Positions 50,131 through 60,243 of a stretch of 64,000 nucleotides of DNA are shown here, piece by piece. Position 1 is the first letter of the stretch. Each line of letters opens with the position of its first letter. Source of the DNA: Isochrysis galbana (taxonomy: Eukaryota > Haptophyta > Isochrysidales > Isochrysidaceae); NCBI GenBank assembly GCA_018136815.1, contig CM030938.1, forward strand, positions 3,546,112 to 3,610,111, in the 5' to 3' direction. The notes beneath the pieces were generated by a model. It searched no databases, was not told the origin of the DNA, and worked only from the letters and a program-made list of their open reading frames with translations. A program made the translations under genes and the position numbers.

Positions 50131-52076
50131 ATGAATGCATGCCACTCTGGCCACACAGAGCGAGACCAGCAGCCATTACAACCAGACGAACTGCGCACCC
50201 AGACTCCCTCACACCTCACACCCCCCCACCGCCCTCTCTCAGCAGCACTAACCTCCCCATCGCCTGCGACCGGCTCTCAGGAGACAGACTCAGAAGGAGA
50301 AGATCAACCAGGAGACACAGATGCCACCTATGACCTGTCGTTCCAACAAGCGGGCGATCTAATCTTTCACGACACGACGGTTTATGCGGCCATCGTAGAG
50401 CTTCTTCTCGAGCTTGAAGGCGTCGACCCCGAGCCCGACTTCTGGGCCCGCTCCTCAAAGGGAGCGGACAAAATCCTTTGGGAAAGCCCCTACACCGGCA
50501 GGACCACAAGATGGGTGAAATACCCGCACTACCCTCTTTATGACGCAGAGAGCGCGACAAGCACGATGGGGACCGGCCTCCTTCACTGGATGGCCCACGT
50601 GAAAGCCCTTCAAGCAAAATGGATATTAAACTACCTTAACGCAAGAAAGGCCATATGGAAACATGCGCTGGACGCGTGGTTCTGCCGGACCGGGCTCGGC
50701 CGTGGGGCCGTTTTCTCCACGATGCCCCCGAAAACGCTCACGCGTAGCATCAGGGGGAACCCGGCACTACCGACATTCTGGAAAGACGCCCTGACTAACT
50801 TCAGATCCTTGAAGATACGCCGATCACGGCTCACGAGAGAAGGAGCGCTATCTCAACCCCTACGGCACAACCCGCATGTACCACCGCCGATCACGCGCGC
50901 TCCGTGGATTAACCTATGGGAAGCCCTGCATACACGTGTCGCGCACAACGTCTATAAGGACGAAACCTTCACAACCCCATATACACGCGAGAGGAATGCG
51001 CGCGATACGTAGAGCACCTTCCTGAAACCTTCGTTCACGAGGGGAGTAAGATCAACAAAACGGAATTCCTGGACTCGTGGGAGCGCGTGGTACACTTCGC
51101 CTCGCGCCTCCAAGACGAAGCGAGAGAGGCCCCGCCACCCGACCTGGCCTCCACGCCGGCTCGACCCAAGACGCCGAGCGACACACCATCGATCGAAGAT
51201 ACACCTAGAGAAACCAGGGTTTCCGAGAGCGACACCTACATAACTAGAATGAACAATATATGGATATATATAAACACTAACTATCTAGGCGAAACTACGG
51301 ACACAACCGAAGTAGCAAAACCGGGCGAGGAAAAACACTACCACACCCCCGCTAAATGGGGAGACGGGCTGAAAGGCTCAAAACACCTAGAATACCCCTT
51401 AGCAGACGAGTACACACTCGGCGAGAAGACGCAGCTAGACGAAGCCTCCGTGTCAGACATAACGCGGGAGATCTTACAGAACGGCCCCCGGGCCAAACCT
51501 CAGCCAGCACGCGAAGCATGGACTAGAAAATTAGAACTAACGCACGACGAGTGGAAGCACGTGGCAAAACTCTACACTCATCCCCTGCTGAAACACACCG
51601 ACAAACACCCTCACTTTAAACACATTACTCACAGAAGAATCGGCACACGCAACCGATTCGCGGCGGCGACCACCGCAAAATGTAGGCTATGCGGAAAACA
51701 CCGCGAGAACTCAACACACTTGGCTAGGTGCCCCTCCACACTTCAGATCTTCCAAACCATAGAGGCCGTAGCGGGATACACCCCCGCGAAAAACAGATCG
51801 TTAGCCCAGAAGACCAAAGACAGACTCTTCGCATACCCGAACTCGCCGACGCCAGACAGCCTGAAAGCCTTATACCTCATAGCATGGAAATACATAATAA
51901 GCGACTTCTACAGAGTAGAATTCGACCATTACACCTTCCACCACGTGCCGGTCATCGAAAAGACTCTGATCAGGTTCACGGTCCTCGTGAGGGGCTTTGA
52001 ACCTCCGGACGGAATCTCGACCGCTCGGACGAACAAGGCTTCCCAAAGCAGGAACCCGAAGATCAAGTCGCCATGA
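50131..52076 (+). pseudogene. LINE (non-LTR retrotransposon) 3' ORF fragment, frameshifted
   Basis: From about 50440 the frame encodes Lys-Ile-Leu-Trp-Glu-Ser-Pro-Tyr-Thr-Gly, Trp-Val-Lys-Tyr-Pro and Thr-Met-Gly-Thr-Gly-Leu-Leu-His-Trp. The same blocks occur in the 58.6-kb copy, where they directly follow a typical LINE post-RT motif (Leu/Ile-Phe-Gly-Arg ... Pro-Pro-Lys-Trp-Phe). A frame change near 50990 joins the two open frames (50131-51012 and 51087-52076). The C-terminal part has a Cys-Arg-Leu-Cys ... His-Leu-Ala-Arg-Cys zinc-binding motif (about 51680-51732), typical of LINE ORF2 ends. The reverse transcriptase core is missing, so this is a 5'-truncated dead copy. The first 100 residues are unrelated local sequence. 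Confidence 0.7.
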
Positions 52077-52499
52077 GAACTCAGCACCCCCATCTTTACG
52101 AATAACGACAAAGGAGCTCTAGTCATGAATACGAACCTGTCCCTAATAGCACAAGCGCTCAGCATAGCGGAGCGGCTAGCCTGAACTGTAAAAGGCCCGC
52201 CGAGACCCACGCCCTACCGGACAGATGCCCATAGCTACAGCTACTCTGGACTACAGACTCCCGACACTCAACACCTAGAGGAAAACATGCAACAACCGGT
52301 AGCCCGATGGCGCAAGAGGAAGTAGCGAGGAAAGCCATCGGGTATCGGTACACACCGCCTGCCACCGGAAACCTACTGCACCCAGCCCCTAGGTAGAGCA
52401 CGAGGGGACGAGCCGCAAGGCAGGTGGAGGGGGGATAAGGGAAGCGGGCGTGGCTGCGTAGAAGCTGTGCAGTGTCGCGCACGCGGCGAGACGATTAAG

Positions 52500-52690
52500 A
52501 AGTTTTTTTTTATGGTGCCCTTACCGAGCGGCGAGCGGTGCGATTCCCCTTCCAGACGGGATCGCCGACAGATCGCCTTCTGATCGTCGTCCGTCGTCGT
52601 CTGATCGGAGTGTTTGGGTTTGATTTCAGTCGACTTACGTGAGAAAAGTCGGGAGAGGGAGGAGGGGAGCGTGCCGCGCTCCATGACCCT
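52500..52690 (+). repeat. LTR type B fragment
   Basis: GGTGCGATTCCCCTTCCAG, GATCGCCGACAGATCGCC, TCGTCGTCTGATCGGAGTG and GGGTTTGATTTCAGTCGA match the reverse complement of about 31335-31460. It follows a T-run at 52503-52511. Confidence 0.65.
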
Positions 52691-52949
52691 GCCGTTTTAA
52701 CGATAGTTGTTGCTATTCATGTTGATAACATGCTCGTTAGATACCCGCATGGTAGCCGTGCCGTTGTCGAGGAATTTCTAGCCGATTACGCGAAGCGATT
52801 CAATATTAAAATAAAATCATTAATGTTATGTCCTAGCCAACCCTACTTCCTCCTAGTTAATTGGACGCAACTTTTCAGTCACGAGCTGGTTTCTGGTTTG
52901 TACGTTTTCGTTAGTGTCTGCTGTATAGGGCGTGGAATACCCCCCGGAG

Positions 52950-53090
52950 AGCCCCATCTAGGTACAAGTAGATAGTGCCCAACTGCCATCTAGGTAGATG
53001 TAGATAGTGTCCAACTGCCATCTAGGTAGATGTAGATACTGCATATGCCATCCTAGATACCTAGATATCTGAGATATCTAGGTATCTACC
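52950..53090. repeat. CCATCTAGGTAGATGTAGATA tandem repeat and hairpin
   Basis: A 33-bp unit (CCATCTAGGTAGATGTAGAT followed by AGTGTCCAACTG) is repeated about three times from 52960. A near-perfect 31-bp hairpin with 15-bp arms (GATACCTAGATATCT) follows at 53056-53086. No coding role is seen. Confidence 0.75.
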
Positions 53091-53817
53091 CTTCGGGCCT
53101 AAACTTAAAGTTATAAGAATCCGGGCGCCCGCCCGTCCGCCGAGGACGAGCCACTTCAAAGCTCTGTGCTCATGTGGCGCGAGGATGGCGTGCACATGTA
53201 CAAGGAGCAGGCCTTTGCGCACGGCCGCCCGTGCCATGGCCCGTGTTGCCACGACTGCAACAAGCTCGAGTCGTGCTCACCGTAGGCCGCATGATCACCT
53301 CGGCCACGCTCATGGGCGTTATCCTCTCAACCTCGGGACGGCACGACCACGCAGGATGCGCGCCGAGGAAGAAGCAACGGACCGTGCGCAGGAACGACAT
53401 CAACGCCGACGCCCTACTGCTGTAGTGTAATACTACTAGAATAACACATTATAATCTTAGTGCCTACCTGATATTAGGCTGATGTTAGGTCCTGATATCA
53501 GTCTAAGGTCTCCGATACCTGACGGCCTTTGACCTGACACCTGACGGCCCATCCGGGTACGCAACATCCAGGCGCAGAGCATCGCCAGTTCTGCGTCCTC
53601 CAACTCCGCCGCGGTGAAGGGGCGCGTCGGCATCGCTCCCCTTCCCTTCGTCCGCCGCGTCCACCTACTTATTTAGAAGGGGAACGGCCAATTTACCTTT
53701 TGCAGAGCGGGCGCAATAGGGCCCCAATAGCGGCTGCGCGCTATTGGGGTGGTTGCTATATTGAGTCCCTAACTCCTAACGAACGAGGCGTGCAAAAACC
53801 TTCTTGTTTCTCGAACA
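53091..53817. other. Intergenic, small unrecognised frames
   Basis: At 53170-53425 open frames contain a Cys/His-rich stretch (Pro-Cys-His-Gly-Pro-Cys-Cys-His-Asp-Cys) and a basic stretch, but no family is recognised. At 53470-53560 CTGATATCAG, CCTGATAT and CCTGACGGCC words are repeated. Confidence 0.4.
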
Positions 53818-54338
53818 CATTTTCTCTGTAGACCCTTTAACTCCTTACCGCCGGCCCGCAGCGCCAATTTTGGCGCTTCGGATTTGATCTTTTGCGGCTT
53901 GTGCGGGAGGAGGAACTGCGTGTAAGAGATAAGTGAGAGGGCACGAGCGAACAGAAGGTGGAACATATTTTCTGGGTGTGTCGCCACCTCCCCCCCCCCC
54001 CCCCCCCCCCCCGGCGCGCGCCGCGGGACAGCGATGCCCTCACAGTTGCAGTCCGTCGCCTCGCTTCGACTCTATTACCTAAACGGAATATTTATTTTCG
54101 TAATACTGGAAGCGCCAATATTGGAGCTGCACTTTTTTTGCCCCTTTGCTCATCTATTCGCGTGTAGATGGCCGACTAGGAATGTAGGCCCACCCAGCTG
54201 TGACGAAGGATGTCCCTGAGACTCCCCTGAGAGCTGGGGGGCTGGGGTTGACGCTGTAGGGAGCGGTTGAGACTTTTCGAGGCGGAAGCGCCAATTTTGG
54301 CGCTTCGGCAGTAAGGAGTTAAAAACAGAGAAAGTATC
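53818..54338. mobile_element. Fold-back / MITE-like element upstream of the SLC19-type gene
   Basis: About 60 bp at each end are inverted copies. The left end has TTTCTCTGTAG, TTTAACTCCTTACCG and GCGCCAATTTTGGCGCTTCGG. The right end, reverse-complemented, has TTTCTCTG, TTTTTAACTCCTTACTG and AAGCGCCAAAATTGGCGCTT. Each arm contains its own palindrome (AGCGCCAATTTTGGCGCT core), and a third related word (GAAGCGCCAATATTGG) lies at 54108-54123. The interior is non-coding with a C-run at 53990-54012. No target-site duplication was confirmed. Confidence 0.6.
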
Positions 54339-54479
54339 GACGGGAGTGACGGGGGGAAGAGGCGGCGCTGGGCGTCCGGCGCGCCGGGGAGGACGCGAGC
54401 CTCTCTCCTCGTGCGCAGCGGTTGCTTCTCGTCCGTGCGCGACACCGCTCTCCCCACATCGACGAACAAGACCTCCTTC

Positions 54480-54628
54480 CGCTCCATATCGCCCTACCCC
54501 TCGCCCTTCCTCCCTCTCCCTCGCCCTTCCTCCCTCTCCCTCCCCTTCCTCTCCCTCACTCGCCATTGCTCTCTATCACATTCCATAGCTCTTCCTTCCC
54601 TCTCCCTCCCTACCTGTGCGGCCGTCCG
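54480..54628 (+). promoter_or_regulatory. C/T-rich leader of the SLC19-type gene
   Basis: Over 100 bp of CCCTCTCCCTCGCC-type pyrimidine repeats on the coding strand end shortly before the ATG at 54629, as upstream of CSN1 and the AKR-like gene. Confidence 0.4.
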
Positions 54629-57600
54629 ATGGCCGAGCCGCTGCTCGGCAAGCCGCCCCGGCGCGGCTCACGCCTGCCATGGCGGCGGCCGGGGGGCGTG
54701 CTCGCACTAGTTTGCACATTTACCGCCTTCCTGACCTTTAAGCCCTCGGAGCCATACCTTGTCGTCTTCCTCAACTGCGTCCGCTCCGTGCCGCACTCGA
54801 CCATCGTCAACTCCATATTCCCTGCGTGGACCTACGCGCAGCTCGCGCTCCTTCCACTGCTCGCCACCGCTTCTGAGCTCATCGGCTACCGCTTTGTCGT
54901 CCTCTGCGGTATGGCCGGCCGCAACGCCACCCTCCTCATCCTCATCTTTGGCGGCTCATCAGTGGCCCTCCTCACGCTCTCGCAGGTGAGCGGCCCATGC
55001 ACGCCTCGCCATGCGACGCAACTGCTCTCGAGATCGTTAGCCTTGCTCACAATGACCACGCACCCCGCCGGTTCCCCCTCAGGTCACAATTGCTGCCGGA
55101 TTTGCTGCTCATCCGGCGCTGGTCGCCATCCTCTTCCGCTCATTGCCATCCGAGTCGTATGCTCGGGCGGTGGGCATGGTCTCCGCATCGGGCGTCCTCG
55201 CAGAGGTGCGACCTGTACTCAGTCGTCATAAGATCGGTTTGATCCCTTGGAGACGCTCGCTGAACACCTTGAATCCCTTGCTTCATGCTACCTCCTCCAC
55301 ACAATGGTATCCACCCTTTTGCTATTGTGCCAATCGTCATACACCTCAGGTGCTTTCCTCGTTTGTTGGCCAGCTCATGGTGAATCGCGGCATCCCTCTC
55401 TTGCACACCATCTACATTTCCTTTGCCTCGACGACGCTTGCCACGCTGCTCGCCGTGCTGCTACCCTCGCCGCGCCCGCCACTCAAGAAAAAGGCAAGGC
55501 ACGCAGGCGGACTTGGCGTTGGACTTGGTCCGCCGCAGCTGCCGCCCGTTGGGGTGGTGAGTCTTGAGGGAGGACGCGGCTCTTTCGATCACAACCTTCT
55601 CGATCAAGAGGCGATACGCGAAGTATGCCGGACTCCTTCCGATGGCGGGACCCTAGGCACCACCGCCGTGGCTCCAGCAGCGGACTTGAGCTTTGGCCCG
55701 TGCGCGACCGAGGAGCGAACGCGCAACTGGGCAGGTGATCGTGACAGCACAGTTGGCCAAACCATTTGCAATGACCCGCGCTCTACGGCTTGCAGTAGTG
55801 CCGTTGCCTCGAGCGGGGTCGATGATACCAGAAGTGGCGACGGAGTGGTTGGAAGTAGGGACGACCCGGCGACGGGGACCATCGCCCCTCTTCAGAGAGC
55901 CGCGCCTCTGGCGCCCCTTGCTCCGTCACCACCGCTCCACGATGCTCTCATTAACTCGAACACCGATGCAACCAGAGCGAGCAGCATCGATCACGACGTC
56001 GCCCCCAACGCATGCAGCAGGCAAGGCAAGGAGCGGTGCGGGTGCTACCAGGCAGCTACCATCGCTTCTGGTAGCAACCAGTCGCAGCGGGTAGACGGGG
56101 GCATCGCCGGATCCTCGAGTGCCGTTTCTGTGGGCACGCTCTTGGTGTCAGGCGCGCAAGTCGGACGAGCAGCCGGAGATGGATCGCGCCGCCATATGGT
56201 ATCCGACGTGTTTCGCGCCTTTTCACGCTCCGGCGCGCTGAAATACTATGCATGGCTGGCTGTCGCCACGGCTGTACACCACCTTGTCTTCACGTATTGG
56301 CAAGCGCTCAAAGGGATTCATCACGGCGATGAGACTATGCTAGCCCCTTCTCCTCCGACCCTCGTAAAAGGCCACCAAACTCCGACTACTCCACCCTCCT
56401 CCCGGCAGCTCGCCTCCTCGCTCGCCGTAGGCTCCGTGTCCGGATCGCCCCTTTCAATTCCAGAGAGACTACGCTTGGCACCCGGCCTCGAAGCGGCCTC
56501 GCCCCTTGCACTCATGACGCCGCCGCCGCCGCCTCCGTGTGGAGTCTCGTCGCGCCACAACGGATGGGTTTCGCTAGCCGCATCTATGCTTGGAGGAGTT
56601 GCTGCCCTCCTGCCTTTGCTAGGAGAGAGACACGTGCGCACAGTTGCTATGGTACCCTCTATCATAGAATGCATCTCGCGGCGTCCTCGACTCCTAACTC
56701 ACCCCCTTACTCAGCCTCAGCTTATGTACCGCCGCATAGAGGCCTTCATCTGCTACCAAGCTACCGGGACTTGCAACCTCACCCCGTTAGCTTTGAGACC
56801 CCCCCCGTCCCCTCCCGCAGCTCTCCGAGGCCAAGTGCAGCTTGATCCGAGCGGCCCTGGTTATTGGTGCGCCACTTGCGCTCGCTTCGCTATTGTACAT
56901 CATGGCGGTCACCGCTCCGGAAGGGGAGCGTCTCTCGTGGGCATATGATGCTTCTTTCGTCAGGTGCGGAGCTTTGCCAATGCGTGCCCTCGGCTCGATC
57001 GCAACATTCCATTCGCATGCTTTGGACACCGTCAGCGCATTTCTCTGACTCCCGTATTGTATCCCCGCCCCTCCCAGTTATCATGTTCTCCATGAGCTTA
57101 TGCGCGTAGTATGCGATGCCGAGGGCGCACGATGCGTTGCGCGCACTTCGTATCGTGGCGCGCCGCGCTTCGCTCTTGTCGGAGGTCTGGCCACAACTGC
57201 CACCTTGGTCTTGCAATCAGCTGCTCAAGTGAGTGTCGCATGGCCTTTGGGACAAGCATGGGCTCGCAATCGCCAGCCGCGCTCGACAAGTCCAGCTGAA
57301 GTTATGGAGGTCGGAGCGGCCTCAATCTGAAGAGAGTGCCGCCATGCCTCATCGAATCTCCACTCAGATCAGACATTCCCATCCCCATTAATGTGTTGCG
57401 CCCAAACCGCGCCTTGACTTCGCTCTCAGATGCTCGTATCCAAACCGGGGTTCGGATTGTCTCTCGATCTACAGTTCAAGGTCCTTGCAGCCATGCTTTT
57501 TGCCCTCTTCGTCTTTTGCGCCGTCGCTGCCGTCGTCAATCGTGCCGCTCGAGTTTTCGGCTGGACGTGCGTGTGCTGCCCCGCCTGGACAAACCTCATG

Positions 57601-57744
57601 CGAAGAATGTCGCTCCCGGGAAGATCCGCTTCGCTGCCCCCTAGCGATGTGAACTACGAGAGATTCAGCGCATCTGGGAACTCGCTCCTAAGAACAGATA
57701 GGGCCGGCACCACGGATCGCGAACACTCGTCGACCAACCGGTGA
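54629..57744 (+). CDS. Reduced folate carrier (SLC19) family transporter
   Basis: Six exons: 54629-54985, 55083-55205, 55350-56633, 56821-56963, 57078-57228 and 57430-57744 (790 residues), GT-AG introns. Family signs: Pro-Tyr-Leu-Val-Val-Phe-Leu early, a helix-rich N-terminal half with Ala-Gly-Phe-Ala-Ala-His and Arg-Ala-Val-Gly-Met-Val-Ser-Ala-Ser-Gly-Val-Leu, then Gly-Gln-Leu-Met-Val, Ile-Tyr-Ile-Ser-Phe-Ala-Ser and Leu-Leu-Pro-Ser-Pro closing the sixth helix. The second half has Asn-Gly-Trp-Val-Ser-Leu-Ala-Ala-Ser-Met-Leu-Gly-Gly, Tyr-His-Val-Leu-His and Arg-Phe-Ala-Leu-Val-Gly-Gly-Leu ... Leu-Val-Leu-Gln-Ser. SLC19 proteins carry folates or thiamine across membranes. The central loop between helices 6 and 7 is about 240 residues and low-complexity, much longer than usual, with another long Pro-rich loop later in exon 3; undetected introns there are possible. 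The substrate cannot be told. Confidence 0.85.
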
Positions 57745-58007
57745 CGCTGATGCTAGACCAACACTGCTACAGCGCGGCAAGAGTCCATCTAGCATGCATA
57801 TGTGCGGGTGCATATCATGATTGTGTGCGCTCATAGCTCTCGGTCTCGCATAAGTATACGGTGAGACGGATTCAACCATGAGTGAAGCAGATTGGAGATA
57901 GCGATAACCTTGAGGGCCATGCGTTTTTGGCTTTCTTTTCATTCATAAGTGCCGTTGTGTGGTGCTCTAACGCTCGTTGTGTGGTGCTCTATTGCTGCGT
58001 TGCGTTT
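57745..58007. other. Intergenic up to gap
   Basis: Only short tandem words are seen (GTGTGGTGCTCTA repeated at 57956-57990) before the 100-N gap. Confidence 0.5.
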
Positions 58008-58107
58008 NNNNNNNNNNNNNNNNNNNNNNNNNNNNNNNNNNNNNNNNNNNNNNNNNNNNNNNNNNNNNNNNNNNNNNNNNNNNNNNNNNNNNNNNNNNNN
58101 NNNNNNN
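58008..58107. other. Assembly gap (100 N)
   Basis: Exactly 100 N. Sequence on both sides is non-coding. Confidence 0.98.
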
Positions 58108-58567
58108 GCTTGAGGAGCATGCCTGGACGGAGCGACTCGGCCGATAGAGTCGGGCGCAGCGCCACCAGCCCGGGCGCTGCGCGTGAGAGGCCGTGCAACA
58201 GCTTGGCCATGAGGCGCACGAGACGGCGTCGTCGGCAGCCACGTCTTCTCGACAGCCCCGGGTGCCCTTCTTAGAGATATATCGGCCATTTAGAGGAGGA
58301 GATGATTTAGAAATGAAGAGACAGGAGCATGAGAAACACGGAAAATTCATCAAAACTAATAAACTAATCCTGACATGCCCAAAGGCGGAAGGAACAACTT
58401 CTTCCTTCACAGAAGGTACAAGCATCCACTAAAGTCACGCTCTCCGCGGCACCCAGAAAAATTCGTCTGAAGATTCGCGGCTAGCTCCTTCCCTCCTACC
58501 TCGAGTAGGAGTACGCCCACCGGGCAGGCGGCACCCAGTCCCAACTTATCCCGTAAGAAGGCCACAC
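58108..58567. other. Intergenic, with an S1-like scrap
   Basis: No gene is recognised. TCTGAAGATTCGCGGCTAGC at about 58467-58486 matches the S1 repeat core, and a CTACCTCGAGTAGGAG palindrome follows. Confidence 0.45.
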
Positions 58568-59365
58568 ATGTCGATCTTCGGCAGGACCAACATAGTAAAC
58601 TTTATTATATACGGCACGCCGCGCTACTGGATGCAAACCTTAGCACCTCCCAAATGGTTCCACGATAGAATCCAGAAAGCAGCAGACGAGATTCTATGGG
58701 AAAGCCCCTACACGGGGAAGAAGTCGCAATGGGTGAAATACCCACAAGCTACCCCGTAAACAATACCCACAGCGCGACACGCACGATGGACGATGGGGAC
58801 AGGCCTCCTTAATTGGACGGCGCACGTAAAAGCCTTGCGGGCGAAGTGGATAATGGATAATGAACAATGAACTACCTCAACGCGAGGGAAAGCCACTAGG
58901 AAACACGCGCTGGACGCGTGGTTTTGCCGCACCGGGCTGGGCCGAGGCGCGGTTTTCCCACGATACCTCCCGCCACCCTTACACGTAACTTACACGCAGC
59001 CTCAGAGGTAACCCGGCGCTTCCGGCGTTCTCGTTCTGGAAAGACGCGCTAAATACCTTTACCTTTGGTATAAAGGCCTTTAGAACGCTCGACATTCAAC
59101 GTTCGCGCCTATCGAAAGATCGAAAGAAGGGGCTCTCTCACAACCGCTGTGGTACAACCCCCACGAGCAACCGCCACACTTGCGTACCACTTGGATCAGC
59201 CTGTGACAATCCCTCCACACACATATCGTGCACAACGTATTTAAAAATAATGACCCCACCACACCCTACACGAAGGCAGAATGCGTACAATACCTAGACC
59301 ACCTCCCGGAAATATTTGAACACGCTGGAAGCAAAGTAAACAAAGAAGCATTTCTGGACTCGTGA
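58568..59365 (+). pseudogene. LINE 3' ORF remnant, second copy
   Basis: The frame starts Met-Ser-Ile-Phe-Gly-Arg-Thr-Asn-Ile-Val-Asn and continues Pro-Pro-Lys-Trp-Phe, Glu-Ile-Leu-Trp-Glu-Ser-Pro-Tyr-Thr-Gly and Trp-Val-Lys-Tyr-Pro, after which stops and frame changes accumulate. Later pieces (Trp-Asp-like Ala-Phe-Leu-Asp-Ser near 59350) still match the 50-52 kb copy. It is more decayed than that copy. Confidence 0.65.
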
Positions 59366-59430
59366 CATGAATTCGCTCGAGAAAGTCCGCTCGTTCCTCG
59401 GACTCGGACTGTGCTCGTACTACCCCGAGA
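59366..59430 (+). pseudogene. Gypsy pol fragment fused to LINE remnant
   Basis: Reads Asn-Ser-Leu-Glu-Lys-Val-Arg-Ser-Phe-Leu-Gly-Leu with Cys-Ser-Tyr-Tyr a few residues later. This is the segment between reverse transcriptase and RNase H in both gypsy elements, where the same residues occur. It is only about 20 codons long and is abruptly joined to LINE sequence at 59365. Confidence 0.6.
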
Positions 59431-59469
59431 CGTACGGGCTTGGATGGAAGGCCGGCAAGAGCGCGTACT

Positions 59470-59660
59470 CGGCGAAGTGCTCGTTGTTCGTTGTTCAGGA
59501 GCACTGCCAAGATGCCCGTCTCCTTGTTCGTCTACACGTCGGCCTGCGTGAACTTCTCGCCCGCCCCCTCAGCCTTCGACACGTCCATGAACGTCCAGAA
59601 CGCCTTCTACTTCTGCCCGATGCCGAGAATCTGACGGAGCAGTGCACACTCGCGCTGCTC
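59470..59660 (-). pseudogene. Unidentified coding-like fragment with in-frame TAG codons
   Basis: The minus-strand frame reads Gln-Ile-Leu-Gly-Ile-Gly-Gln-Lys, TAG, Lys-Ala-Phe-Trp-Thr-Phe-Met-Asp-Val-Ser, then Gly-Glu-Lys-Phe-Thr-Gln-Ala-Asp-Val, TAG, Thr-Asn-Lys-Glu-Thr-Gly-Ile-Leu. The composition is convincingly protein-like, with two TAG stops. No family is recognised. Confidence 0.35.
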
Positions 59661-60243
59661 CGGAGCCCAATTCATTGTCACCTTCGACCTTCGTGCTCGC
59701 CACCTCCTGCGCGCGCACGGTGCGGACAGGCTGCGATAAATGGGCTGGGGCGAAACGGCAGCGCCACTTGGTGTAGGGATATGTGTCGCCGCAGGCCGCC
59801 AGAGGGCCCTTGCGGCAGCGATGGCGCTCTCGCTTACCGCCATGTTGCCATGCTGCCGGCTGCCGGGCGCCAGAGGAGAGAAAACCAGTAGGTTAAACCT
59901 ACTGCGTCTGATATTCCTGCCCACGTGCGACGTCAAAGTAAACCAGTTTCATCGTGGTTTGATCGCGAGGTCTGAGGTCAAACCCCGATGTCAAACCCCG
60001 ATCAAACTCTGCAAAACCCCCCGAGAGCCCGAGAGAGAAGATTCTTTGTCGAGTCGTACTATTCGTAAAGAAAACGAGAGAGAAGAGACAAGAGAGGAGA
60101 CAGAGAGTGGCGGTCGGAGCGCGCGCAGCCTATTTACATATCGTCGGGGAGTTCCGTCCTTTTCGCTCGGGCACGCATTTGATTGCCCTGCCGCCCGACC
60201 CTTGCGCCCTCTCGCCGACGCTGACCCCCTCTGCGTCCCAAGC
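59661..60243. other. Upstream region of the coiled-coil gene with CAAACCCCGAT words
   Basis: Contains the hairpin CAGTAGGTTAAACCTACTG at about 59887-59905, repeated TCAAACCCCGAT and GGTTTGATCG words (59950-60006), and a GAGAGA stretch before the gene. An open frame continues upstream of the chosen ATG, but it is repeat-derived. Confidence 0.5.

Noticed and set aside
53174-53430. A small Cys-rich protein gene
   Set aside because: Several frames are open but none has a supported start, splice sites or recognisable family.
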